In this document: positions 1-11,471 of the stretch, piece after piece
Numbering within the stretch: the first letter of the stretch is position 1
How the letters are laid out: each line of letters opens with the position of its first letter
From: Enchytraeus crypticus
Taxonomy: Eukaryota > Annelida > Clitellata > Enchytraeida > Enchytraeidae
Direction of reading: 5' to 3'
NCBI GenBank assembly: GCA_905160935.1
Contig: CAJHZI010000825.1
Span: 2,501-66,500 of the forward strand
DNA: 64,000 nt
Translations under genes and position numbers: made by a program
The notes under the pieces: generated by a model
Database searches by the model: none
Told to the model about the DNA's origin: nothing
Seen by the model: the letters and a program-made list of their open reading frames with translations, nothing else

Positions 1-1080
1 ATCGGGGTAATAATAAAAATAAATAAAATAATAATAATAATAACAATAATAATACCAATAATAAAATAAAAGAACGACTTTATTTAATTAAAAGATAGAT
101 GAAAAGGAAATGTTTAAAATAATTCCTCTACGCTCTGGTAGGCCGTATTCGTCACGAGCGCAGACATCATTAGAGCGCTGGAGTGCAATGGACAGGCGCT
201 GCCATAGAAAGGCTTTTTCGTGTTAATCGCCGGTAATAGCGCTGGTTCTCCTGCCTATTTCGTTTATGAAGTCACACAGAGTTGTTGGGGCACAAGGTCT
301 CGGAGGAAATTGGCAGGAGGATGTAGTTATAAGAGACTGTAACATATTTAAGAGACTTGGCAGCGGCTTCAGCAGCTGAGCCAGCAGAAGTGCATGGAAG
401 GCTGAGATTGCTTGCTGAGAATGTGTCCGTCATGGTGCCATTCAGCCCAAGGAATTTGTGATACACCGTCCGGTTGTTTCTCATCTGAGCGGCTCAATCC
501 CTGGGGCTCTTTTATAGCCGGAATATTTGTGCGAGTTAGGGCACGCCATACCAGATCATTCAGATACTGATGTCTGCCGAATCTGTCAGCGCTCCGCATG
601 CACGACAGACCGTGAGTGCCCAGAATAATTAACCGAGGCTCCGCAGACACAGTTGTGTGGTTCACAAATAGTAGAGCCCAGACGTAGACCGTCCTCTACT
701 CTCAATGCCTCGTCGTGCAAGCGGAGGCCACAGAAAGATAAAGGCAAGGCTTTCATCAAGTCACCACTTTGAAGAGTTGAAACAGCAAGCAGCCGGGCCT
801 TCCCTTGTGTCAATCACTCCTTCGCGAGGAGTTCCGAGTGCGCAGTGCCATAGATTTTTGAGTCCCAAGCCTTCATGTTCTAAGACACCATTCCAATAGG
901 CGCTTCAGATAAGGATAGAGCAGCCCATAGGCCTTGAACCCTGTCTACCTCTAAATCGGTGTACTGAGGAACGCAGGTAAGGATCGAGTCCTGTAAAGCG
1001 CTTGTCCACTCGCGGCAGAAGCCAAAAAGGCAGAAGGTGCCAGCGACGAGACAGAACGAATACCTAGCCCTCCATAGCAA
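1..1080 (-). mobile_element. 5'-truncated RLE-type LINE fragment, inverted
   Basis: Minus-strand translation gives broken pieces closely similar to the C-terminal part of the intact LINE protein encoded at 1393-4779. At 813-586 there is the stretch with CGLRL and CVCG, and at 484-272 the region following the endonuclease motif (TMTDTF, SAGSAAEAAA). Frames change between the pieces, so it is dead. The 3' end lies near position 75 and is followed by an (AAT)n tail at 1-70, as expected for target-primed insertion. The closest relative in the window is the 3' fragment at 5930-6240, which shares the last coding block and the AATAAAGTC-type 3' end. Confidence 0.75.
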
Positions 1081-1084
1081 ATGC

Positions 1085-1140
1085 AAATAATAATAATAAC
1101 AATAACAGTAATAATAATAATAAAATAATGACAAAAATAA
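1085..1140. repeat. (AAT)n-rich simple repeat
   Basis: AT-rich trinucleotide repeat with interruptions. It lies where the truncated inverted LINE fragment ends, between it and the intact RLE LINE. Confidence 0.7.
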
Positions 1141-1392
1141 TGAGACAAAATATTGACGTCACGTTTAATGGCGGTTGTTTATATTTGTAAAATAAAAACA
1201 CCGTTATTAATTTAGTAATATGCTTGATTAATATTAGCCTAGTGACTGCTTCCTTTATCTCTTGACTCGTTAATTTATAATTAAGGATATAGAGTATTAT
1301 ATTCTGAAGGATTAACCTAACTGTCTCATAATTCTAGTCCAATTCTACCTAACATAGTCACTCTCGTCTTGATTAATGAAGTTTATCTGGAA

Positions 1393-4300
1393 ATGTCTCG
1401 TCAAAATTGGCCTTTATCTCAAACCATTGGTAAGCTGAATGGCGTCTGCCGGGTATGTCTAGCTGTGCGGCAAGTCCACTTGAGGGATGGTCTTATTCAT
1501 AAACACGGTCCTCGTAAGTCTCCTTGCCCGGGTTCAGGTCAGCCGCCTCTGGCTCATAACATTTCACTCAACTCCCGTAGTGCCATACCTTCACCTGACC
1601 ACTCAATATCCAGCCAACCAGACAACCTTACAGATAGCAGCAACGCTAAATTTGATCATACAGTCAACTGTAGTGCAGGCTCAAATCTCGCAGGTAATTG
1701 TAAACGTAAAAGCTGCAGAACAGGCAGGAACTCTACTGCCAGCAGAAATTTTATCGTCAGCAACGCAGTTGGCAGCAGTAGTTTCAACGCCAATTCTGCT
1801 AGCAGTAAATCTTCTGACCTCATATGTCCCCATGGTACTGACTCATCAACTGATTCCTCTGCCATTCGCCATCCCACGCTGTCACAACCCATTATCAAAC
1901 ACATTCCGAGGTCTGCCAGAGCTCCCTGTGCTAGAGCTCTGATTGCTATTCTTACGAACATTTCCAGAAATTCTGAGAATTTAGTCAATTGGGACAATCT
2001 CTTTAATTTTGCTTTCTCAACCTTATCAGTTCCTGCTAAGGTGGGGAACAAAGTTAGTTTGGCAAATCTCATTCGGAATCGTCTATCTAAAGATCAGATT
2101 ACTCACAACATTGATGTACCTCAAGAGGAGGCCCTTGGAAAGAAAAGGCTTTTCTGTAAATCGTCTCTTTCCGCTTCAGTGCAATCCAAGTTAGAGGAAG
2201 GTAATATACGAGCTGCGGTCAGAATTCTCTGCTCGGACGATTCTTTAGCGGAAAATAATGAAAATACTTTCAAACAGCTGTTGGATAAACATCCTACTAA
2301 AGCTGAGTCTCCTAACAATCTTTCATCGACTCCAACACCTGCGATCCAAGTCGAAGAAGACATTGTGTTGAAGGCCGTGCTAAGCTTTACCGCCGGAACC
2401 GCTGGCGGCCTTGATGGCTTACGTCCTCAACATCTCAAAGATTTAGTTTCTTGCAAGGAGGTAGGTGTTCAGTTACTTACTACAATCACTGCTTTTATTA
2501 ACTGTCTAATTCGGGGGGGCTGCCCTATTCAAGTACGACCAGTACTTTTCGGAGCCAACCTAATTGCTATTCAGAAGAAGAATGGTGATATTCGTCCAAT
2601 AGCCATAGGTTATACATGGAGGAGACTAGCGGCTAAATGCGTGAACATGTACGCTCTACCAAAGATCTCTGACTATCTTCGTCCCATTCAGCTGGGTGTT
2701 GGTGTATCAGGTGGATGTGAAGCTGCAATTCATGCTACCCGTCAGTTTATAACGAATTTGACCCCGGGTTTCTCTGTAGTTAAGTTGGATTTTGCTAACG
2801 CATTCAACTGCCTAAGTAGGTCAAAGATGTTAGAAACTATTCACAGACTTCTGCCGGAGATATTCAGCTTTTGTTCATCTGCCTATAGCCAACCGATCCT
2901 TCTCAAATTTGGGAATCAATTCATCCACTCTAGTGAAGGAGTTCAACAGGAGGACCCTTTGGGCCCGTTACTTTTCTGTTTAACTATTCAACCTGTACTT
3001 ACCCAACTTCAAAGTACTTTCAGGCTAAGCTACCTGGATGATCTAACGCTCGGAGGTTTAGATAGTACGGTAGCTAATGATGTTAGGATTATTTTGTCTA
3101 AGGGGGCAGAGCTCGGTCTGAGGCTCAATTTAAACAAGTGCGAGATCATCTCTAAGACAATTACTCATGATGATCCTCTCCTAGAATCTCTCATGAAAAC
3201 TTCAATCACTGATGCGGAGCTTTTAGGTGCTCCTCTAACTGTAGGCCATGCCATGGATGCTAAACTTGAGAAACATGTTGCGGATCTACAGAGAGCTGCT
3301 GTAAGATTGAAGGATATACAGCGTCACGATGCTCTGATCTTGCTGCGCTACTCTGTTAGCGCTCCTAAGGTTATGCACACTCTGCGTTCTTCACCCTGTT
3401 TTCAACACCCATTACTTCAGAATATTGACAAGATTTTAAGAGACTGTTTGTGCAGCCTGATAAATGCCGATTTATCAGACTCTCAATGGCAGCAAGCAAG
3501 TCTTCCAGTTCGGAACGGTGGTCTCGGAATTCGCAGTATTTCTCAACTGTCTCCGTCAGCCTACCTGTCGTCTTATAATTCAACTCGGAGCCTTCAAGAA
3601 GAAATACTGAGAAGCAGTGTCTCTTCCATCGATCCTGTGTTCATCAAAGCTGCTGAGTCAATGTGGTGCAGTGAAGTCGAGGCCAGCGCTCTAGTCGGTC
3701 CTGCTGCTGGAATTCAAAGATATTGGGACGATTGTATTGTGAAGAAGAGCTTCAATCAGATTCTAAACTCACTTTCTGACTTGAAAGAGAAAGCTCGACT
3801 GATTGCAGTTTCGTCTCCACACAGTAGTGACTGGCTGCACGCGCTTCCGATTGCCTCCTGCGGATTACGCCTTGACGACGAATCTATCAGAATAGCAGTT
3901 GGCCTTCGTCTCGGCACCAAGCTTTGTGAAATTCACCAATGTGTGTGCGGTAGTCTGGTAGATCCTAAAGGTCATCATGGACTTTCCTGCCGCAAGAGCG
4001 CTGGCAGATCGAGCAGGCACCACAACATAAATCACATAATTTGGCATGCCCTGATTAAGGCCAATATACCCTCCAAATTAGAACCGACTGGAATTTCTAG
4101 ATCAGATGGCAAAAGACCAGATGGTCTTACTCTGATCCCGTGGAAAGGTGGCAAATCTCTGCTTTGGGATGTTACAGTAACAGATACCGTAGCTAAGTCT
4201 TATTTAAACGTGTCTTCGGTGTCAGCTGGTGGAGCTGCTGAACTAGCCGCCGACAGAAAAATAAGCAAATATCATGAATTGTCTCGTAGCTATTGTTTCA

Positions 4301-4779
4301 TACCACTTGCTCTCGAGACTTTAGGTCCTATGAATAAGGAAGGAAGCGAATTTATTTCTTCATTGGGTCATCATTTATCCGCCGCTACAGGAGATAAGCG
4401 CGAAACCAGCTTCTTGAGACAGAGACTCTCAATCTGCCTACAGAGATATAATTCCATCTGTGTAAGGGGGACCTTTAGTGCAAATCGGACAGATAGCTAT
4501 GTTACAACTGAAAACACTCTTGCATCTGATTATCTAATTCGTTCTACTTCTCTCTCCAACAGCTTGGCTCACACTCAGAATTTAATTTCACCCCGCCATT
4601 CTTCAACAGTCTACCCACATGCACAGCTCCGTTCGGAATATCATCATCATGGTCAGACTGATAATGAAGTTCTTCATGCACATCAACTAGTTTCTGAAGA
4701 TCTTCATGAACTCAACCCGAACTTACGGCACCTGCCAGAGGTCTTGCCAAGGCTGATGCAACGGAAGAAAGTGATGTGA
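1393..4779 (+). CDS. RLE-type non-LTR retrotransposon polyprotein (zinc finger - RT - zinc knuckle - endonuclease)
   Basis: A 1,129-codon uninterrupted frame. I start it at the first ATG (1393); the frame is open a few codons further upstream. An N-terminal zinc-binding motif begins at C19-x2-C22 (CRVC) with H and C downstream. Reverse transcriptase follows, with motif A KLDFANAFN (D466) and the catalytic YLDD at residues 547-550. A CCHC knuckle (C850, C852, H861/H862, C866) and a restriction-like endonuclease core (RPDG at 908-911, then WDVTV at 925-929) close the protein. This is the layout of RLE LINEs (R2/Hero/NeSL-type families), which make a single protein that nicks the target and primes reverse transcription. 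No apurinic-type endonuclease is present. The exact clade cannot be assigned by eye. The intact frame suggests recent activity. Confidence 0.85.
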   Translation: MSRQNWPLSQTIGKLNGVCRVCLAVRQVHLRDGLIHKHGPRKSPCPGSGQPPLAHNISLNSRSAIPSPDHSISSQPDNLTDSSNAKFDHTVNCSAGSNLAGNCKRKSCRTGRNSTASRNFIVSNAVGSSSFNANSASSKSSDLICPHGTDSSTDSSAIRHPTLSQPIIKHIPRSARAPCARALIAILTNISRNSENLVNWDNLFNFAFSTLSVPAKVGNKVSLANLIRNRLSKDQITHNIDVPQEEALGKKRLFCKSSLSASVQSKLEEGNIRAAVRILCSDDSLAENNENTFKQLLDKHPTKAESPNNLSSTPTPAIQVEEDIVLKAVLSFTAGTAGGLDGLRPQHLKDLVSCKEVGVQLLTTITAFINCLIRGGCPIQVRPVLFGANLIAIQKKNGDIRPIAIGYTWRRLAAKCVNMYALPKISDYLRPIQLGVGVSGGCEAAIHATRQFITNLTPGFSVVKLDFANAFNCLSRSKMLETIHRLLPEIFSFCSSAYSQPILLKFGNQFIHSSEGVQQEDPLGPLLFCLTIQPVLTQLQSTFRLSYLDDLTLGGLDSTVANDVRIILSKGAELGLRLNLNKCEIISKTITHDDPLLESLMKTSITDAELLGAPLTVGHAMDAKLEKHVADLQRAAVRLKDIQRHDALILLRYSVSAPKVMHTLRSSPCFQHPLLQNIDKILRDCLCSLINADLSDSQWQQASLPVRNGGLGIRSISQLSPSAYLSSYNSTRSLQEEILRSSVSSIDPVFIKAAESMWCSEVEASALVGPAAGIQRYWDDCIVKKSFNQILNSLSDLKEKARLIAVSSPHSSDWLHALPIASCGLRLDDESIRIAVGLRLGTKLCEIHQCVCGSLVDPKGHHGLSCRKSAGRSSRHHNINHIIWHALIKANIPSKLEPTGISRSDGKRPDGLTLIPWKGGKSLLWDVTVTDTVAKSYLNVSSVSAGGAAELAADRKISKYHELSRSYCFIPLALETLGPMNKEGSEFISSLGHHLSAATGDKRETSFLRQRLSICLQRYNSICVRGTFSANRTDSYVTTENTLASDYLIRSTSLSNSLAHTQNLISPRHSSTVYPHAQLRSEYHHHGQTDNEVLHAHQLVSEDLHELNPNLRHLPEVLPRLMQRKKVM

Positions 4780-5790
4780 TTAAGAGAGTTTTGTCTACTA
4801 GTCCATCTACAGACGCTTATCCTCCTCAATCTGCGCTATTCAAATATGACGCTCACAACCCTTACAAGACCTCTGACTTAACTTCCACCCCAACTGTGAC
4901 TGCTATCTACAAAGAGAGCTCCTTAGGTTTGTTGGAGAGTGACTCAGAGGCTATTCAGTCAGTGCGCCGAGGTTATAAGCCCATCTCACTGCGCCGTCTC
5001 GAACAGGGAGTCCTGGGCTACAGCCTCAGGGAGCGTTTCTCCGCCGCCTCTCAGCCCTGTCCTCCACGGCGTACCAACGCCGTATCCCCTAGATGCTCGA
5101 AGGCCGAGACCCTCATGGGTGCCTCCAGGGATGGTAGGAATAAATTCCATTCGAGTAGGAAGAGGCAGGTATCGAGGCTGACATTGTTAAGCAGTCAGCC
5201 TGTCGAAGGGCTTGAAGAGTCAGAGAGTGTGGTAAAGAGAATGAATGAAATTTTCACGAACCGAACGTGGGTCGCTACATATCACAACGACCAGAGGCGC
5301 ATTAAAACAGTGAAGGCTAAGAACTACGGGACTCACGAGAGGACAATGGAACAGGCCTGACGAATGCGGTGGCTCCTCTGGTACTCTGGCTGGCTACCCC
5401 TCCTCACCCAGCCATATGTCCAGATCTCCCTGCAATCAGCGGCATGCCCCGTCCAATCCCAGTCACGCTTCCCCTCGACATTCCCTGCAGAGGTTATCAC
5501 GGAATACGACAGGGGAGGCAGGGAGGAGAAGGGCGCTGGGACTTATGTCTGAACATGCAGAATCCGCTAATGGAATCGTGGAAAGGATTTATAGCGTTGC
5601 GGAAAGCGAGCCCGGTGAGGTGCAGGACACTGAATTGGAAGAGTTGAATGAACAAATTACTGGTGAACAGTTGCACCTCGACAATGAGATCACTGACGTG
5701 TTAGGTGACGGTCGCGATGTGGTTCAGAAACACTATGTGGACGCTGTTAGTGTCCTGACGTAACCAGAAACATGGAAAACACTTCCACCA
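4776..5790 (+). other. GC-richer 3' segment of the RLE LINE with two unassigned ORFs
   Basis: Directly after the LINE stop lie two open frames, one of 194 codons (4776-5360, overlapping the LINE stop by 4 nt) and one of 115 codons (5416-5763). Neither matches a family I recognise. The second has an acidic C-terminal half rich in E, D and L. The whole kilobase is visibly richer in G+C than the surrounding DNA and ends in an (AAT)n tail, so it is most simply the element's 3' untranslated region. The ORFs could be accidental. Confidence 0.4.
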
Positions 5791-5813
5791 TAATAACAAT
5801 AATAATAATAATA
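5790..5813. repeat. (AAT)n tail, probable 3' end of the RLE LINE
   Basis: An AATAATAAT run closes the GC-richer segment. Sequence beyond it returns to the AT-rich background. Confidence 0.55.
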
Positions 5814-5929
5814 AATGGGATATTTTCGTTTCTTTGTACACTGTCTGTAAGTACTATTTAATTCGTGTTTATTTAATAAATTTAATTTCATTTTTAAACA
5901 CCTTTTCGTGATTGAAACCTTTAGGATAA

Positions 5930-6240
5930 ATTCAGAGAGCTATTCGAGGTCGAGGCCAATGTTTCTAAGATTATAATAATTTAAGGAACATTAGAGACCC
6001 TGACACTCCAATCTCTGCCGCGTCTGACTTCGTAAACGAATTAGGCAAAAGAACCAGTGCCATGACAGGCGACCAGCGTGAAAAAGCATTTCTATGGCAG
6101 CGCCTATCTATCGCACTCCAGCGTTTTAATGCTATATGCATTCGTGGCACATTGGCGAATGCGGCCTCCCAGAGCGTAGAGGAACTATTTTAAATATTTT
6201 TTCATCTTTCGTTTAATTAAATAAAGTCTTTTTTATCTTA
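5930..6240 (+). mobile_element. 3' terminal fragment of a related RLE LINE
   Basis: The plus strand encodes the last coding block of an RLE LINE (FLWQRLSIALQRFNAICIRG) followed by a stop and an AATAAAGTC-type 3' end. It is the counterpart of the inverted fragment at 1-260 rather than of the intact element. The two fragments flank the intact element in opposite orientations. Confidence 0.75.
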
Positions 6241-6289
6241 TATTTTAGCCCAGGGCCCTATACAGCCCAGGGCATTAAAAATAATAAAA

Positions 6290-6570
6290 ATAATTATAGT
6301 CATAATTATAATTATAATTATAATTTTAATTATAATTATAATAGTAATAATAAAAATAAAAATAAAGGTAATATTAATAATAAGAAGAAGAAGAAGAAGA
6401 AAAAGAATAAGAACAAGAATTATAATAATAGTAAGAAGAAATAGAATGAGAATAATAATAATAATAATTCTAATAATAATAACAATAATAATAATAATAA
6501 TAATAATAATTATTATTATTATTAATATAATAATTAATTGTCATTATAATTATAATTAAAATAACAATTA
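6290..6570. repeat. AT-rich simple repeats, (AAT)n and (AAG)n
   Basis: Successive tracts of TAAT, AAG and AAT units with a palindromic AAT/ATT junction near 6510-6525. Low complexity, no coding evidence. Confidence 0.8.
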
Positions 6571-6842
6571 AAGCGCTGCTGTCGTCCATCAAAACAACTA
6601 TTGAGAAACATTCAAACCGGTGAGCAAAAAGAACGTCTAAAACGGTGTAAATTCCTAAATCTAGAAAACCAGTGTAACGATAAGATCACTAAAGAAATGA
6701 ATATTTACGCGCTGGTCGTAACTTAAGGGCCCCGGATGGAAAATGAAGAGCGATGTAAATTGTAGATAAGCCTAATTAAATGATAACTAACTGTGAAATT
6801 GATCATAAGAGGTTTACGAAATGAGTTACGTGTATGTTTCAG

Positions 6843-6965
6843 TAACCTGCCCCCCTGGATATCCGCAGAGATCATGTAATGATTCAAGCAACACCTGCAT
6901 TATGGATTACTTACTGTGCGACGGTCACGTCGATTGTCCGAATGGTAAAGACGAAAAAGACTGCG
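6843..6965 (+). CDS. LDLa repeat exon 1
   Basis: Exon between a TTTCAG acceptor and a GTAAGA donor. It encodes a class A LDL-receptor repeat of about 40 residues with six cysteines and the calcium-binding signature LCDGHVDCPNGKDEKDC. Both borders are phase 1, so the exon can be added or skipped without changing frame. LDLa repeats are extracellular ligand-binding modules. It is the first exon of the gene I can identify; the LINE cluster at 1-6.2 kb lies just upstream. Confidence 0.85.
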
Positions 6966-7188
6966 GTAAGATTTAAATGATGGCTTTAACTTTTTCACCC
7001 ACGTTATCAGTAAATCATATGCAGCTATACCCGAAATGGCCCTGTTTTGGATTAACAATATATGGCCGTGGGACTATTGGTTGAGTTTAATTTTATTTGG
7101 TTAATGTCTTAACTTTCTTTCACATCCCCCGACTTGTGGGTCGTGGGGGTGGACTTGCTGCCATTTACAGGTCTATTTATTCTATTAC

Positions 7189-7324
7189 GCTGAAGCCAGT
7201 GGCGAAGTCGGTAAGATACTCGACCGCGGATCAGTTGATACGGGTTCAAATCCTGGGCTCTCCCGTCACTGACATCGCTTTCGAGTGAGGAAACTGACGT
7301 TAACCTTAGCTTTACCAGCTTTAC
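7189..7324 (+). mobile_element. tRNA-derived SINE, copy 1
   Basis: Begins with an A-box-like TGGCGAAGTCGG-type stretch and has a B box (GGTTCAAATCC), followed by a conserved tail ending in GTTAACCTTAGCTTTACC. At least five more copies occur in the window (15240, 31618, 57886, 59676, 63370), on both strands. The non-tRNA flanks are shared by all copies, which identifies a SINE rather than a tRNA gene. Confidence 0.8.
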
Positions 7325-8038
7325 GCCTGTAAAAACACGTGACTTTACTTAATTTGAGAGTATTCTGCTAAAGCTGAACTTGGCACAAAAACCTTTCAAT
7401 TCTTAACTGTATATCGACTCCCTTCGATTTCTAAGTCTCTCTTTTTGTCTGATTTTCTACTTTACTTGAAAATCTTGCTTCTTCTCCTCCTGAATTCTTC
7501 ATCATGGGTGACTTTAATCTTCATATCTTCATTTCAATGACACTAACGATTCTTTTCCTTCTACTTTCTTAACTCTTTGAGACACATTTGACCTAAAGCA
7601 GCACATCACATCATCTACTCACACCTCCGGTTATATCCTTGATTTACGTATTATCAAATCAACCTCCTCTATGTCTTCATGCTCTTTACTGATTTCTTTC
7701 TTTCTGATCACAGAACGATAACTTGTAAAATACCATCTCAAATTGTCTTCTATCAATCCCGAATTTCTAAAACAATTAGGAAATTATCTTCTATAAATAC
7801 CGATCATTTGTTTTCCGATATTGATATTCTCTCTTCTCTCTTTTGTAATCCAGAATCCTCTGTCTCTAGCTTCAGTCTACAATTTGAATCTATAGTTACA
7901 GCTCTTTTAAACAAGCATGCTCCTCTCAGACAAATCGTCTGTCGGTCACGACCATATAAGCCCTTTATCACCCCTGACATTCTTAAGCAAAAGAAACTTC
8001 GCTCTAGTCTTGAAGCACAGTTTAGGCGAAATAGTACA

Positions 8039-9710
8039 TCATCATCATCATCATCATCATCATCTTCCCTTAAATCGCAGTTTAACCAGGGTCGGGATAC
8101 GAATAGACTTTCTCCAGTCCTCCCTGTCCCACATCATATCATCAGTCAATCCCCTATTTTTCATGTCCTTCTTAATTACCGCATCCCAAGTCAATTGTGG
8201 TCTACCTCTCTCTAGCTTAACATCCAGTTTTTCCCTCCAAACTCTCTTTACTACATCCTCATCTGCCTTTCTCACAATATGCCCATACCATCTCAATCTT
8301 GACTGAGCCAACCTATCCCCGATCCCCTCAACATTCAAATTCATCCTCACATATTCATTTTCCATTCTGTCCTTCCTAGTTCTTCCACACATTAGACGCA
8401 ACATTCTCATTTCTGCCACATGCAAACTCTGCAAATGTTCCCTTTTTAGTGCCCAACATTCCGAACCATACATCATTACTAGCCTTACCACAGAACTATA
8501 AAATTTGCCTTTCAGTCTTAGTGGGATTCTCCTATCACACAACACTTCACTAGCAGCCCTGCACTTTGCCCACCCAGCCTGAATCCTGCTAGTAAACTCC
8601 TTTTCCAACTCCCCATTATCCTCTCTTACAGATCCCAAATACTTAAAATCTGTTACCTTCTTTAGCTCCACACCCTGACTAATTACTCTATTTCCGTTTA
8701 TCATCTCACCCTTCCATCTACTCTCTAAATGATCCGTGCTTTCCTTATTCACCCTCAGTCCTTTACTTTTCAGTGCCTCTCTCGCGTTTTCCAACATCTC
8801 GCCTACTTTCTCCACAGTGTCTCCTACTATCACCAGATCATCTGCAAATAGCATGCACCACGGGGCCTTCTTAATAACTCCCTTATGCAACTCATCCATA
8901 ATCAATATAAACAAATATGGACTTAGGGCTGATCCTTGATGTACCCCGATCTTCACAACAAAACTCTCAGATTGTCCACTCTCCACACTTACACTAGTGT
9001 TCATCCTGCTGTATATATCTTTGATTAACTCAACATACCTCCTGTTCACTTTCCTCTTCTTCAAAACGTCCCACACCAGTTCTCTCGGAACCCTATCATA
9101 GGCCTTTTCGAGATCCACAAATACCATCTGTATCTTATTCCTCTCACTCTTTTTCTTCTCCATCAATTGCTTCAACATAAGGATCGGCTCTGTTGTCGAC
9201 CTTCCAGGCATAAACCCAAACTGGTTGCCCTTAATGTTTGTTGAACCTTTCAACCTACTCTCCACTACTCTCTCCCATAGCTTCATTGTAGGGCTCAACA
9301 GCTTAATACCTATATAATTCTTACATTCCTGTATGTCCCATTTACCTTTAAATACCGGCACTAAACAACTCAACCTCCACTCTTCTTTCATCCTGCCCCT
9401 CCCATAATATTTTGTCAAAAAAACACCTCAACCACTCCGCCGCTCCCAAACCTACAATCTTCCACACTTCCACCGGAATTCCATCCAACCCCACAGCTTT
9501 ACCCTGATGCATTTTCTTTAATGCCCTCTCAACCTCTTCAACTGTAACATTCTGCACTTCCAAATCCTCAAATCCTTCGCTACCTACATCATCTTCAAGG
9601 CCTTCACTAACCCCCTCATTTAACAAATTACAAACATACTCTCCCCAACGTTCAACATTCTCTCCATCTTCTGTTAATACTTTCCCATTTCTTCCCTTTT
9701 ACATTTCACA
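8039..9710 (-). mobile_element. RTE-like LINE, 5'-truncated, with 12-bp target duplication
   Basis: Flanked by CGAAATAGTACA at 8027-8038 and again at 9711-9722. The 3' end (left) is a (GAT)n microsatellite, seen as ATC repeats at 8039-8064, a typical RTE tail. The coding frame is described separately. It is nested inside an older L2/CR1-like relic. Confidence 0.85.
8060..9626 (-). pseudogene. RTE-like reverse transcriptase, one frameshift
   Basis: Two overlapping minus-strand frames (9626-9348 and 9418-8060) together cover the reverse transcriptase and C-terminal region. Motif A is VDLEKAYDRVPRELVW, the B-like motif is GVHQGSALSPYLF, and the catalytic motif is FADDLVIVGD. The C-terminal block with GRPQLTW is characteristic of RTE-type elements. 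The endonuclease is missing through 5' truncation. A single indel near 9350-9418 breaks the frame, so the copy is inactive. It lies in the first LDLa intron, antisense to the host gene. Confidence 0.8.
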
Positions 9711-10385
9711 CGAAATAGTACACCAGAAAATAAACTGGTCTTTTTTAACTTCAATCGTGCTATTGTTCATAAAGTAATAACTATATTCAAAAAGATCCTA
9801 TTTCCTAGATCCTATACTAATTCTCTTTCTCGACTCGCCTATAATGTAAAAACACGCCAATCCTACACCTCTTCTCTTCTTAAGAAACTGCACTGGCTAC
9901 CAGTCTTCGAACGAATAATATTCAAGGTAGCTTTATTGACCTTCAAAAGTGTAAATTATGGGAAACCTTCCTATCCATCTGATCTTTTATCAATCTATCA
10001 ACCCTCTCGTAGTCTTCGTTCCTCTAGTAAAAACCTTCTCAATGTACCAAATATTAAATCTGCCATGGCAGACGCTCCTTCATGTTTTCTGCTCCGACAA
10101 TATAGAACTCTCTGCCACAAGATCTTCGATCTTGTAATTGTACTGATACTTTCCTAAGCAAGCTAAAACCCATCTCTTTCCGCCATAGGTCTAAATTTTG
10201 ACCCGCTTGCCTTGGATCTTGTACTTGCACTCGTTTGATTTCGCTTTCTCTTGCGGTCTCTGTGTACTCAGTCGTCATCGTGTGATGCTTTGGCGCCTGT
10301 TTGAGAAGAGTTTGCAAGAGACCTCCCTGGCATTGCCTTATGGCGAGGAACCGGACTTTAAATTCTTATTGATTGATTGATAGAT

Positions 10386-11471
10386 TAAAATTATCGTTAA
10401 TGTTCAAATGCAAATGTAAATATACATGCAAGTATAGACATAAATAATAAAATGTGTACATATATAAAAGAAGTAAAATGTAAATATATGATGTAAATTG
10501 TAAGTATTAATGCATAAAAATGTAATTGTTAAAATTTTTGAATGGGTGAGTTCTGACAAGAAAAATTTTAAAAGCAAAAACTGTACTGTCAGGATCCCAT
10601 ATATTCCATATATGGATTCCTGTTTCCGTCTGTGTTCTTGGCTATATTGGAGAGTATGTGAACTAATATAACGCCTCCGTCAAGACCCTGTTACAAGATA
10701 GGACAGGTAATGTCTGAGGTCTGAGTCTACGACTGGGACAATCAAGTCATTCAAGTTTAGAAAGTAATAGAAGAGGGTTAATTTAAGATGTCGAACAGTG
10801 AGCTGTATTTTAGAGATTAAAGTATAATAACATATTCGTTTAATTTCGATCAATCTGACAACCGCAGAAAGGTACTGTACAGAAATAACAACAGACACAG
10901 CATAACAAAATTACAGATCTAGCATAAACAGTTCATAGGCTAGATATAAGTGAAATGAAACTAAAAGTTTTTTTCGACAACATTTACCACATGTATTTTG
11001 CAACTCTACATAAATCAATGGTTTATACTATTCATAATTACCATTTTGGGCGTACTGTACTATGAGTAAAGAAGTATTTTTTAGTAGTCATTTAATTAAC
11101 AAGCATCATCTAGAATCATACGGGTAGTGAAGTTTTTATCGTAGAGTAGAGAGGTTGCGTTTTGAATTAAGGTATTAAATTAAGTTATATGGTAATTAAG
11201 AATATGTGAAATATTAGCAAAAAGTTAAATAAATATACCGACACTATTATAATTTTTATTATTTAAATTTCTTCCCATTTCGGGCGGACAAATCTTCTTC
11301 AGGCATAATTCTCATACGCTGGTGTCCTCTCTTCTCTTCGGGTGAGAGAATTTAGATGCGAACGAGCAGTCAAAGCATCGGTATACGTAGTAGTTCCACT
11401 TGAAGCCATATCTGTAGAGAGAGAGAGATATGCGTTTATTTTTCAGCATCAACACCAAATCACTGACAAAC
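10386..11471. other. Intron, no gene seen
   Basis: AT-rich intronic sequence without a convincing ORF, RNA gene or repeat that I recognise. Short open frames here lack coding signatures. Confidence 0.6.

Larger units (their letters stand above)
7330..10385 (+). mobile_element. L2/CR1-like LINE relic, interrupted by an RTE-like insertion
   Basis: The left part (about 7440-8026) encodes remnants of an apurinic-type endonuclease, with MGDFNLH near 7503 and LSDHRT near 7690, in shifted frames. The right part (9723-10160) carries the C-terminal block typical of L2/CR1 elements (LKKLHWLPVFERIIFK, YQPSRSLRSS). No reverse transcriptase core is visible between them, so an internal deletion preceded or accompanied decay. 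The 3' end is a (TTGA)n run near 10368-10380. The two halves are separated by the insertion at 8039-9710. Confidence 0.7.

Noticed and set aside
2009..3583. Minus- and plus-strand open frames within the RLE LINE
   Set aside because: Shadows of the 1,129-codon frame, with no domain features.
7200..7290. tRNA gene suggested by A and B boxes
   Set aside because: The same boxes with identical non-tRNA flanks recur six times on both strands, so it is a SINE.
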